A DNA stretch of 64,000 nucleotides, from positions 335,981 to 399,980 of the forward strand of contig NZ_CANMQD010000003.1 of the NCBI RefSeq assembly GCF_947499945.1. The letters are read 5' to 3'. The position numbers and the translations under genes are program-made. Positions 45,622 through 53,891 of this stretch are shown here, in pieces. Position 1 is the stretch's first letter. Every line of letters begins with the position of its first letter. The DNA comes from an uncultured Sulfitobacter sp. Its GTDB lineage: Bacteria; Pseudomonadota; Alphaproteobacteria; Rhodobacterales; Rhodobacteraceae. The notes under the pieces are model-generated. The model saw nothing but the letters and a program-made list of their open reading frames with translations. It made no database searches and was not told the origin of the DNA.

Positions 45622-46815
45622 GTATCCGCCCCACTTCCCGTAGTTCGCCTTATGCCAAAGGCCAATGCACGTGCCATCCGGCATGGTGCACCATGGGTTT
45701 ATGCCAACGAGTTGGTCACCGACCGCCGCACCAAAGGTCTGCCCGCAGGATCCATGGCTGTGCTGGAAGACGCATTGCGCCAGCCATTGGGCGTGGTGAC
45801 AGTTAACAACAACTCCAAGATTATCGCGCGGATGATGGATCAGGATCCAGAGGCGTCGATTGATCAGGCATGGATGGCGCGGCATTTGCGCCGCGCACTG
45901 AGCTTGCGCGAGCGGATGTATGATGCGCCATTTTACCGTCTTGTGCACGCCGAAGCCGATGGTCTGCCGGGTGTGATCATTGACCGTTTCGGCGATACTT
46001 GCGTGATCCAACCGAATGCGGCGTGGTCTGACGCGCTGATTGAGCCGCTTACCGCAGCGCTGATTGAGGTTACCGGTGTAAAGAATGTTCTTAAAAACGC
46101 CTCTGGCCGCACGCGCAGCCTTGAGGGGCTGGACGATGTGAGTGGCGTTCTGGCGGGAGCGGCCCCAGAGGGTGCAGTACCCGTACTGATGAACGGGGCC
46201 ACCTATATGGCGGACCTCACCGGCGGTCAAAAGACAGGCATTTTCTATGATCAACGGCCCAATCACGCCTTTTCGGCGTCGTTGTCGCGCGGTGCGCGGG
46301 TGCTGGATGTATTTGCCCATGTGGGCGGCTTTGGTCTCGCTGCGGTTGCTGCGGGTGCGCAGTCCGCGCTGTGTATCGACGGCTCTGCACCTGCGTTGGC
46401 TTTGGCCGAACAAGGAGCCGCAGCGATGGGGATCTCCGACAAAGTCAGCATCCGTCAGGGCGATGCTTTCGACGTGCTGACAGCCCTGCGTGCCGAAGGT
46501 GCGGAATTTGATGTGATCATCTGTGATCCGCCCGCCTTTGCCCCTGCGAAACCTGCACTTGAGGCTGGCTTGCGGGCTTATGAGCGGATTGCGCGGCTCG
46601 CGGCACCTCTTGTCGCCGAGGGCGGTATTCTGGGACTGTGCTCATGCTCGCATGCAGCTGACCTTGCTGCGTTCCGGTCGGCATCGGTGCGCGGGATTGG
46701 CCGCTCAGGGCGACGTCCTTCGTTGATCCATACCGGATTTGCGGGTGCTGACCATCCCCAACTGCCGCAGCTGGCCGAAACGGGCTACCTCAAGTCTCTG
46801 TTCTTCCATCTCTAA
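45601..46815 (+). CDS. RlmI-like class I rRNA methyltransferase
   Basis: The protein has 404 aa. An N-terminal PUA-like domain (RAIRHGAPWVYANELV) and the Rossmann methyltransferase with SAM motif VLDVFAHVGGFGLAAVAAGA near residue 242 are visible. ICDPPAFAPAKPAL and LGLCSCSH are the RlmI-type catalytic and Cys motifs. It methylates a cytosine of 23S rRNA (family knowledge). ATG 45601 is the best start by homologue length, yet it lies inside a hairpin; ATG 45652 is the alternative. A PIN gene follows 4 nt later. Confidence 0.85.
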   Translation: MTIAPFPVSAPLPVVRLMPKANARAIRHGAPWVYANELVTDRRTKGLPAGSMAVLEDALRQPLGVVTVNNNSKIIARMMDQDPEASIDQAWMARHLRRALSLRERMYDAPFYRLVHAEADGLPGVIIDRFGDTCVIQPNAAWSDALIEPLTAALIEVTGVKNVLKNASGRTRSLEGLDDVSGVLAGAAPEGAVPVLMNGATYMADLTGGQKTGIFYDQRPNHAFSASLSRGARVLDVFAHVGGFGLAAVAAGAQSALCIDGSAPALALAEQGAAAMGISDKVSIRQGDAFDVLTALRAEGAEFDVIICDPPAFAPAKPALEAGLRAYERIARLAAPLVAEGGILGLCSCSHAADLAAFRSASVRGIGRSGRRPSLIHTGFAGADHPQLPQLAETGYLKSLFFHL

Positions 46816-46819
46816 CCCG

Positions 46820-47362
46820 ATGAAGATGCTACTGGACGCCTGCGTGATCTATCCCACCGTGATGCGGGAGATGTTACTGGGTGTGGCACGCACAGGGGCT
46901 TATACGCCGCTGTGGTCGGCACGAATCCTTGAAGAATGGGCGCTGGCAGCCCGAAAGCTGGGGCCACAAGGCGAGGCCGTGGCGCGAGGCGAAGTGGCGA
47001 TGGTGCAAGCCGCGTTTCCCAACGCAAGCGTGCCTGTGCATGCAGGGCTGGAAGCGCGGTTATGGTTGCCGGATGCCAATGACATTCACGTATTGGCGGC
47101 TGCTGTGCATGGAAACGCAGATGGTATCGTCACGATGAACGCCAAGGATTTTCCGCGTGGTATACTGGCCGAAGAGGGGCTGAGCCGCAACGACCCCGAC
47201 GTCTTCCTGCTGGGGCACTTCCACGGCGATCCTGACGGTGTAACTGCTGTGGCGCAAGGTGTTGTGCAAGAGGCGCGGCGGCTATCGGGTGAGGATTGGA
47301 ACATGCGCTCGCTGATGAAGAAAGCGCGGTTACCACGGCTGGGCAAAGCGCTCAATGCTTAA
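46820..47362 (+). CDS. RSP_2648-type PIN domain protein
   Basis: The protein has 180 aa. The PIN motif LLDACVIYPTVMREMLL starts near residue 4, and other acidic residues are in PDANDIHVLAAAVHG and DFPRGILAE. PIN domains are Mg-dependent RNases, often toxins, but no antitoxin gene is next to it. It sits 4 nt after the RlmI-like methyltransferase and is likely co-transcribed, hinting at RNA metabolism. The start ATG is 46820. Confidence 0.8.
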   Translation: MKMLLDACVIYPTVMREMLLGVARTGAYTPLWSARILEEWALAARKLGPQGEAVARGEVAMVQAAFPNASVPVHAGLEARLWLPDANDIHVLAAAVHGNADGIVTMNAKDFPRGILAEEGLSRNDPDVFLLGHFHGDPDGVTAVAQGVVQEARRLSGEDWNMRSLMKKARLPRLGKALNA

Positions 47363-47397
47363 ACGATTGCGTCAGCTTTGCGACGCAAGTATCTGAA

Positions 47398-48081
47398 TTA
47401 ATTATCCCATTTCACTTGCATCTTGGTGAGCGCAGCAATCCGTTCTTCTGTCTTGGGGTGCGTCATCAACCATGCAGGTGCTGTGCCGCCACCAGATTTT
47501 GTAAGCGCGTTAAGTTTGTGAAACAGGGAAATTTGCGGGTCAATGCCGATCCCTGCTTTCGTGAGCAAGGCGGCGGCATATGCGTCTGCCTCGAACTCGT
47601 CGCTGCGCGATAGCTTGGCCGCGAGCAGTGATGTTAGGGTATTGGCGATCCAGATGCCAATGCCGGGGATAAAGCGGCTCAGCACCATTCCCAGTGCAGC
47701 ACGCATCGCATTCTGGCCTGAAAAGTCGATCATACGGCGGCGGGAATGGCCCAAGGCGACATGGCCTAACTCATGTGCGATGACCGAGGCCAGCTCCTCC
47801 GCTGTGACTTCGCCTACGCGGAATTTGTTGTAAAAGCCGCGTGTTATGAAGATGCGCCCGTCAGGCGCGGCAAGGCCGTTCACAGGCTCGATCTCGTAGA
47901 TGTGGACATTGATGCGGGGCAGATCAAGCGCTTTTGCCATCTGCTTGCTCATGGCGACCAATTTCGGGTCCGCCAGCACGGTAGATTTTTCGTCGAGTTC
48001 TCGTCCCGTGCGCCACACGGAAAAGCGGTACATGGCAAGGCCGTAGAGCACGGCGAGCAGGATCGGAAGAACTTTTATCAT
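47398..48081 (-). CDS. M48-family membrane peptidase (HtpX-like)
   Basis: The protein has 227 aa. HELGH lies at residues 103-107 and the third zinc ligand is in SRSDEFEADAYAAAL near residue 160. One N-terminal TM (residues about 2-20). A short HtpX-like integral protease that could help clear faulty membrane proteins. It is convergent with the PIN gene. Confidence 0.85.
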   Translation of the reverse strand: MIKVLPILLAVLYGLAMYRFSVWRTGRELDEKSTVLADPKLVAMSKQMAKALDLPRINVHIYEIEPVNGLAAPDGRIFITRGFYNKFRVGEVTAEELASVIAHELGHVALGHSRRRMIDFSGQNAMRAALGMVLSRFIPGIGIWIANTLTSLLAAKLSRSDEFEADAYAAALLTKAGIGIDPQISLFHKLNALTKSGGGTAPAWLMTHPKTEERIAALTKMQVKWDN

Positions 48082-48283
48082 AAGGTTAATATGGGGGGGC
48101 TGCGGGCAGGGGCAAGGGGCTATTTCCCAATCCGTGATCAACAAAACCGTTTGATTTGAGCGAGACAGCTATGAGCAACGCCGCCCGTTCTATTGGCGAT
48201 TGACTTGTTAGTCTGTTTGCAAGAGGACAGCATGAGACTAAGTCTGTTACGTTTCGATAAATGACCAAACTGCGAAAGTTGAT

Positions 48284-49003
48284 ATGCTCAATAGACCTGT
48301 GTTTGAATTTTCGATTGCGACCAACCCGCACGGAAAATTCTGCATCCCAAAAGAGTATCAGCACCGCCCGGTCCCAAAAATGCTCCTGCGCGGCGAAATC
48401 TATGAGCCCGAGACACAGGAATATTTGGCCAGCCTATCCGAAAAGGGCGATATCATTTGCGGCGGCGCCTTTGTCGGAGATTTCTTGCCGCGCCTTGATA
48501 GGGCTGCGCGGTTCGGTGGGCGGGTGCATACGTTTGAGCCGAACCCGACAAGTTTTGCGTCTGCGCAACACACGATTGAACTGAACGAGTTGAAAAACTG
48601 CATCATCCATCAATGTGGCGTTGGTCAGACATCTGGCACGTTGAACTTGCAGGTTGCAAAGCCGAACGGATCGGCGATGGCTGCGAGGGCCCGTATTGTG
48701 CCGGACAAAATCGAGGGTCAGACCATCGAGATACCGATTATATCCCTCGACAGTCTAATTCCCGCTGATCGCCCAATCGCTGCGATCCAACTTGATATTG
48801 AGGGACATGAGGAAGAAGCAGTCAAAGGGGCGCACAGGATTATTCAAGAGAATAGACCGGTCGTTATTATCGAAGCTGAAAGGCCTCATAAACAGCAAAG
48901 ATTTTTGAAACTGCTGAATGATTTGTTTCCCGAGGCGGGCTACCAACTTGACCTTATCATTGAGCGAAATTCAGTTTTCCTGCCTCGAGCTGCTACCGCG
49001 TAA
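48284..49003 (+). CDS. FkbM-family methyltransferase
   Basis: The protein has 239 aa. The FkbM pattern is seen: GGAFVGDFLPRLDRAARFGG, RVHTFEPNPTSFASAQHTIE, CGVGQTSGTLNL, and IQLDIEGHEEEAVKGAHRII. It methylates a hydroxyl on a small molecule or glycan using SAM (family knowledge). It overlaps the convergent VWA gene by 11 bp. No cluster is evident. Confidence 0.85.
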   Translation: MLNRPVFEFSIATNPHGKFCIPKEYQHRPVPKMLLRGEIYEPETQEYLASLSEKGDIICGGAFVGDFLPRLDRAARFGGRVHTFEPNPTSFASAQHTIELNELKNCIIHQCGVGQTSGTLNLQVAKPNGSAMAARARIVPDKIEGQTIEIPIISLDSLIPADRPIAAIQLDIEGHEEEAVKGAHRIIQENRPVVIIEAERPHKQQRFLKLLNDLFPEAGYQLDLIIERNSVFLPRAATA

Positions 49004-50180
49004 GCGTCTTCATACCGCGCGACAACCCCTCCAAGGTCATGGGCACCATGGCATCTTGCCCGAAAATTTCCTGAACCATCGTGATCGACTGAGTATAGGA
49101 CCAGTATTTCTCTGGGATCGGATTGATCCAGAGGTTTGATTTCCACTGCTCACGCGCGCGGTTGAGCCAGACGGAGCCCGCCTCGGGGTTCCAATGCTCA
49201 TTGGCACCACCAGGGTAGGCGATCTCGTAAGGGGACATGCTCGCGTCCCCCACAAAGATGCAGCGGTAGTCAGGGCCATAGGTGCGTATGATCTCGTGCG
49301 TTGGGGTCTGCGCATCCCAGCGACGGCGGTTGTCGCGCCAGACACCTTCGTACAGGCAGTTGTGAAAGTAGAAGGATTCCATGTGCTTGAATTCGGAGCG
49401 GGCAGCAGAGAACAGTTCTTCTACGACTTTGATATGAGGATCCATGGAACCCCCTACGTCGAGAAATAGCAGCACTTTGACGGCATTGCGCCGCTCAGGA
49501 CGGGTTTTCACGTCGAGATAGCCTTGCTCGGCAGTGGAGCGGATGGTGCCGTTCAGGTCTAGCTCTTCGTTAGCGCCGTCACGCGCCCAGCGGCGCAGGC
49601 GTTTGAGCGCCACTTTGATGTTGCGTGTGCCCAATTCGACGCTGTCGTCGAGGTTGCGGAATTCACGCTTGTCCCAGACTTTGACGGCCTTGCCGTGGCG
49701 GCCTTCTTTCTGGCCGATCCGTACACCTTCGGGGTTGTAGCCGTAAGCCCCGAACGGAGAGGTGCCGCCTGTGCCGACCCATTTGTTGCCGCCCTCATGG
49801 CGCTTCTCTTGTTCCTTGAGCCGCTCCTTGAGCGTTTCCATCAGCTTGTCAAAACCACCCATGGCTTCGATCTCGGCTTTTTCTTCGGCGCTGAGGTGCT
49901 TTTCCGACATCTTGCGGAGCCATTCTTCGGGAATGTCCACTGCTTCAAGAACTTGCTCTACAGTGATGTTTTCCAAGCCGGAAAAGGCTGCGGCAAAGGC
50001 TTGGTCGAACTTGTCGATATTGCGCTCGTCTTTCACCATACTGACACGAGCGAGGTAATAGAACGCCTCGACGTCATAGGTCGCGAGACCAGCGGCCATA
50101 CCGTCTAAGAATGCCAAAAATTCCCGCATGGAAACGGGAACTTTATGGGCGCGCAAATGCTCGAAGAAGGGCAGAAACAT
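48993..50180 (-). CDS. VWA domain (CoxE-like) protein
   Basis: The protein has 395 aa. The metal-dependent site (MIDAS-like) reads LFLDVGGSMDPHIKVV near residue 240, a variant of DxSxS (D-V-G-G-S), with a later Asp in CIFVGDASMSP. The N-terminal part (about 1-200) is helical (SMREFLAFLDGMAAGLATY, EKAEIEAMGGFDKLM). It is the VWA partner of the MoxR ATPase encoded about 2 kb upstream on the same strand. Confidence 0.85.
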   Translation of the reverse strand: MFLPFFEHLRAHKVPVSMREFLAFLDGMAAGLATYDVEAFYYLARVSMVKDERNIDKFDQAFAAAFSGLENITVEQVLEAVDIPEEWLRKMSEKHLSAEEKAEIEAMGGFDKLMETLKERLKEQEKRHEGGNKWVGTGGTSPFGAYGYNPEGVRIGQKEGRHGKAVKVWDKREFRNLDDSVELGTRNIKVALKRLRRWARDGANEELDLNGTIRSTAEQGYLDVKTRPERRNAVKVLLFLDVGGSMDPHIKVVEELFSAARSEFKHMESFYFHNCLYEGVWRDNRRRWDAQTPTHEIIRTYGPDYRCIFVGDASMSPYEIAYPGGANEHWNPEAGSVWLNRAREQWKSNLWINPIPEKYWSYTQSITMVQEIFGQDAMVPMTLEGLSRGMKTLTR

Positions 50181-50347
50181 TAGCTTGCCAGTCTGTCGAT
50201 GATGACTGTGAGGAACATCCCCACAATCAAAAAGGCAAGGCCATACCCGACCGCATATTGTGCGATGTCCTTGCGGTTGCCGCGGCGTTTTTTGGCGGTC
50301 ATGCCGCCGATGATAATGCCGAGTATCGCCAACCCAATAACAATCAT
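50180..50347 (-). CDS. Small two-TM membrane protein
   Basis: The protein has 55 aa: IVIGLAILGIIIGGM, a basic loop (TAKKRRGNRKDIAQ), and GYGLAFLIVGMFLTVII. It is below the usual gene-calling length. Its stop shares one base with the start of the VWA gene, so the two are coupled. Function unknown; it may anchor the VWA protein to the membrane. Confidence 0.65.
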   Translation of the reverse strand: MIVIGLAILGIIIGGMTAKKRRGNRKDIAQYAVGYGLAFLIVGMFLTVIIDRLAS

Positions 50348-50372
50348 GCTCTTAACCCTTTGTGTTTGCGGG

Positions 50373-51731
50373 CTATCCTTTGAGCGGGTTCAGCGATGAA
50401 ATTTCACGCAATTTGGCCCGCACAGCCCAGTCAGAACCAAATCCGTATCGCGCCCAACCCAAACTGTCCAGACGTACAGCTTGTGCTTCGGAGGAACGAT
50501 TTTCCAGATCCAGCGCCTCGGCACGTAGCAGCAGAAGGGTTGAAAGCAATGCGGCGTTCTCGCTGCGGCGTGCAGTCTCGATATGCGGTTGGACAAGTTG
50601 GAGCGCTTCGGCTCCTTTGCCCTGGCTGATGGAGTAGGCGGCCAGCTGTGTTGCGACAAATGCCTGATGCAAGCGCGTGCCAGGTGTGGCGGCGTAATAA
50701 GCCTTGGCTTGGGTATAGTGCGCCTGCGCCGTCTTAGGCTCGGACCGTTGCAAGACGCGGCCCATGGCGTAATGGGCGAATGCGCGGCGCTGGTCCTGCC
50801 AACCCATGGCTTTTGCGATGCGCAGCGCTTCGGCTGCGCCTTTGCGGCGCTCCGCGCCAGAGGCGGCGGGGCCCAAAGCGGTCTCAATGGCGCGTTTCCA
50901 CTGGATTGGCGTGCGGGTCGAAAATTTGGCGGCTGCAAACTCTCCACGCGGGTTAATCTCGCGCAGGATATGGGGCAGGGTGGCGGCAACCTGACCGCGT
51001 GACATGCCGTTGTGCAATTTGGGCGAGTAATAGGCCCGCAGCATCAGCGTATCAAAGCCGGTGAGCACAGTGTGCACGTTGTCGTCATTAAACACGGAAT
51101 CGGGCAAGCGATACAGATCGTTGAGCGGTCCGAGCGATTGCGCCAGTTCTTCGTGAAGGCAATCACGGACTTCTTGTGGACTCACGTCGTTGGGTAAAAA
51201 GATCGCCAGTTTTTCGCGTTTGCGCAGCTGGGACCAGTTTGCCTTCTTGGTTTTGCGCGCTTTGCGGTATTCCTCCATGGAGGAGACATTGGGTGCGACA
51301 AAGCAGGCGGCCTGTGGCAGCACCGAGCGGATTTCTTTGCGCGGGACTGCGTTGATGGTGATGTTGGCGGGGCCGTTGGTGATCTGGCTGATGTTGATCC
51401 GTGCTTCACTTCGCAGACGGCCAATCAGACGGGTGAGGTCATGCTGCAAGGATGCAGGTTGATCGCCGACGACCTTGACGCTGATCGGACCTTCAAAGCG
51501 GGTGAAGACGGGCAACTCTCGACCACTCTCCAATTTGAAAGACAACTCGATGAAATCGAGAGCCAGATCGTTGTTGGCCCGAAGGGGTCCTGCGTGACTG
51601 CCAGAGGCAAATACTTTTACCGGCGGAAGGGAGCTGTCCGAAATTGTCATCAGGCGGGATACATCGCCGCCTGTTGTGGGGGTACAGGCGTTGAGGGCCA
51701 TGGCGAGCATCAAGGCTATGCGCGACTTCAT
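50373..51731 (-). CDS. DUF2927 lipoprotein with TPR-like helices
   Basis: The protein has 452 aa. The lipobox ALNAC sits at about residues 12-16. DUF2927 spans about 70-290, with a metal-protease-like CLHEELAQSLG near residue 195, and the C-terminal 150 residues are helical repeats (RAFAHYAMGRVLQRSEPKT, ALLSTLLLLRAEALD). It lies between MoxR and VWA genes on the same strand. Function unknown. Confidence 0.8.
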   Translation of the reverse strand: MKSRIALMLAMALNACTPTTGGDVSRLMTISDSSLPPVKVFASGSHAGPLRANNDLALDFIELSFKLESGRELPVFTRFEGPISVKVVGDQPASLQHDLTRLIGRLRSEARINISQITNGPANITINAVPRKEIRSVLPQAACFVAPNVSSMEEYRKARKTKKANWSQLRKREKLAIFLPNDVSPQEVRDCLHEELAQSLGPLNDLYRLPDSVFNDDNVHTVLTGFDTLMLRAYYSPKLHNGMSRGQVAATLPHILREINPRGEFAAAKFSTRTPIQWKRAIETALGPAASGAERRKGAAEALRIAKAMGWQDQRRAFAHYAMGRVLQRSEPKTAQAHYTQAKAYYAATPGTRLHQAFVATQLAAYSISQGKGAEALQLVQPHIETARRSENAALLSTLLLLRAEALDLENRSSEAQAVRLDSLGWARYGFGSDWAVRAKLREISSLNPLKG

Positions 51732-51987
51732 GGAGTGCGCCCCGAGATGAGGTGTGATGCGGAAACTGTTGAAAAGCGTGCAACATGCACGCGCACCAAT
51801 GGTGCGTTCTGGATACTCATAACTCTGCCTGCCTGCCTTTGTGGCCTCAATTGGAGATCTTTTCGCCTCTCAACCCGTCACGGGTATGGAGCAATTAAGG
51901 CAAAATCAGGGCAAATTTTATGGAATAAGGCACACCTGCGGTTGTGACGCGAAAAAGCCACAGTTTGAATGATGTAGCGCAGAGGGT

Positions 51988-52356
51988 TCAGAGAGTCCGA
52001 ATTAGCCAAGCATGGAAGGCGATCAGGGCAAGTGCGCCAAGAACGAGCGCCTCTATTGGAGTCGCATAGCCGGAAAAGACTGCCATGATTGCAAGTCCAT
52101 TGGTGCCAATCGCGCCAAGGACCGATGGCACCCTCAGAGATGCGATTCCATTAATGGTGAAGGGAAAACCTATCAGACGCTGAAATTTAGGGATACTCCA
52201 CCAGACCCCCGCTGCGAAAACGGGCGTAATAAGGAGGAGTTGGACCAAGAGATTTGAAGGCAGCACAAAGGCTGCGGGTATCGATGCCAATATGAGGGCC
52301 AGATGGTGCAGCGGCGCAATCAGGATCAGATAGACCGTCTTGCGCCGCCATGACAT
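51988..52356 (-). CDS. Small four-TM membrane protein next to the MoxR gene
   Basis: The protein has 122 aa with four hydrophobic segments (LILIAPLHHLALILASIPAA, LLLITPVFAAGVWWSI, VLGAIGTNGLAIMAVFSG, ALVLGALALIAFHAWLI). It starts 2 nt before the end of the MoxR gene's stop region and is co-transcribed downstream of it. No family recognised. Confidence 0.65.
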   Translation of the reverse strand: MSWRRKTVYLILIAPLHHLALILASIPAAFVLPSNLLVQLLLITPVFAAGVWWSIPKFQRLIGFPFTINGIASLRVPSVLGAIGTNGLAIMAVFSGYATPIEALVLGALALIAFHAWLIRTL

Positions 52357-52358
52357 TG

Positions 52359-53198
52359 TTAGCGACCGCCGCGTGCCATAAAGGCGAGGCGCTCAAAAAG
52401 ATGCACGTCCTGCTCGTTCTTGAGCAACGCGCCGTGCAGTTTCGGGAGAGCGGAGGTGCCGCTCGCCTTCAGGTCCTTGGCATCCATATCTTCGGCCAGC
52501 AGCAGTTTGAGCCAGTCGATGACTTCGGAAGTGGAAGGTTTCTTCTTGAGACCTTGTTGGTCGCGGATCTCATAAAACTGGGTCAGCGCGGTGGTCAGCA
52601 ACTCAGGCTTGATGCCTGCATGGTGCACTTCGACGATCTTTTTAAGCGTCTCCATGTCGGGGAACTGAATGTAGTGGAAGAAGCAGCGGCGCAGGAAGGC
52701 GTCGGGCAGTTCTTTTTCATTATTGGAGGTGATGATGACGATGGGGCGCACCTTTGCCTTGATCGTTTCGCCAGTCTCGTAGACAAAGAATTCCATCTTA
52801 TCAAGTTCTTGCAGCAGGTCGTTGGGGAATTCGATGTCGGCTTTATCGATCTCGTCGATGAGAAGAACGACTTTCTCGCCCGCCTCGAATGCTTCCCAGA
52901 GCTTTCCCTTGCGGATGTAGTTGGAGACGTCGTGCACCTTTTCCTCGCCCAGTTGGCTGTCGCGCAGGCGGCTCACGGCATCATACTCATAGAGGCCCTG
53001 TTGCGCGCGGGTGGTGGATTTGATGTTCCACTCAATCATACGTAGGCCTAAGGCAGCTGATACCTGACGGGCCAGCTCGGTCTTTCCTGTCCCAGGTTCC
53101 CCTTTAACGAGTAGAGGGCGCTCAAGCTGCACCGCTGCGTTGACCGCAATTTTCAGATCATCTGTTGCGACATAGTCTGCGGTACCTTGGAATTTCAT
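52359..53198 (-). CDS. MoxR-like AAA ATPase
   Basis: The protein has 279 aa. Walker A is GEPGTGKTEL near residue 34, Walker B is VVLLIDEIDKAD near residue 108, sensor 1 ITSNNEKELPDAF and the arginine finger LRRCFFHYI follow. ATG 53198 (MKFQGTADYV) was chosen over one 14 codons upstream. MoxR ATPases pair with VWA proteins to load metals or mature complexes (family knowledge). First gene of the minus-strand locus; divergent from dksA. Confidence 0.9.
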   Translation of the reverse strand: MKFQGTADYVATDDLKIAVNAAVQLERPLLVKGEPGTGKTELARQVSAALGLRMIEWNIKSTTRAQQGLYEYDAVSRLRDSQLGEEKVHDVSNYIRKGKLWEAFEAGEKVVLLIDEIDKADIEFPNDLLQELDKMEFFVYETGETIKAKVRPIVIITSNNEKELPDAFLRRCFFHYIQFPDMETLKKIVEVHHAGIKPELLTTALTQFYEIRDQQGLKKKPSTSEVIDWLKLLLAEDMDAKDLKASGTSALPKLHGALLKNEQDVHLFERLAFMARGGR

Positions 53199-53332
53199 AG
53201 TCGGATCAACTTTCTGGCTTGGTTTTCTTATGTAAATCACGATTCATAATAGCGTATCATTGAGTAGTGACAATCGCTGATCCATCGGGTAAAGACCGCG
53301 CAAATGGGAAATGTCGTGAGGGGAGTTGCCAC

Positions 53333-53791
53333 GTGACACTTACAGAATCTGTAAAAGATACCGGTAAAATCAAAAAGAAAAATAGCCTTCCTGCGGATTA
53401 CGTTCCGTCAGAGGATGAGCCTTTCATGAACAACAAGCAGGTCGAGTACTTCCGCTGGAAGCTGCTGGATTGGAAAGCGGAGCTGCTGGAAGGTAGCCGT
53501 GAGATGATTGAGACGCTGCAAGACGGGACGCGTAACATTCCTGATGTGAATGACCGCGCCTCCGAGGAGACGGACCGTGCCCTTGAACTTCGCACACGCG
53601 ACCGCGCACGCAAACTCGTAAACAAGATTGAAGCTGCCTTGCGCCGCATCGACGAAGGTGAATTTGGTTACTGCTCGGTTACGGGCGATCCGATTTCGCT
53701 TAAGCGGCTTGAAGCGCGGCCCATCGCGACGATGAGCCTTGAAGCACAAGAAAAGCACGAGCGCCGCGAGAAGGTGCACCGCGACGAGTGA
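53333..53791 (+). CDS. dksA: RNA polymerase-binding transcription factor DksA
   Basis: The protein has 152 aa. The coiled-coil tip keeps PDVNDRA (Asp-x2-Asp-x-Ala), and the ELRTRDRARKLVNKIEAAL helix follows. The zinc-finger region GYCSVTG...ATMSLEA keeps only the first Cys; the four ligand positions are Cys, Thr, Ser and Ala. Rhodobacter DksA is also known to be degenerate here (from memory). GTG 53333 was chosen because GAGGGGAG sits 8 nt upstream. It acts with ppGpp at promoters in the secondary channel of RNA polymerase. Confidence 0.9.
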   Translation: MTLTESVKDTGKIKKKNSLPADYVPSEDEPFMNNKQVEYFRWKLLDWKAELLEGSREMIETLQDGTRNIPDVNDRASEETDRALELRTRDRARKLVNKIEAALRRIDEGEFGYCSVTGDPISLKRLEARPIATMSLEAQEKHERREKVHRDE

Positions 53792-53840
53792 TCCGAGGTG
53801 CAGCCTTGCTGTGCTGATGCAGTTTTAGGTCTTGAATAAT

Positions 53841-53873
53841 AAAGGCGCCGCAGTGAAAGCTGGGGCGCCTTTT
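53841..53873 (+). terminator. Terminator after dksA
   Basis: AAAGGCGCC (53841-53849) pairs with GGCGCCTTT (53864-53872), 14-nt loop, then T's. It ends the dksA transcript before the monooxygenase gene. Confidence 0.8.
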
Positions 53874-53891
53874 GTGTAAGGGAATGCGGGT

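Noticed and set aside
46820..47362. PIN gene as half of a toxin-antitoxin system
   Set aside because: No small antitoxin gene sits upstream or downstream; the neighbours are the methyltransferase and a peptidase.
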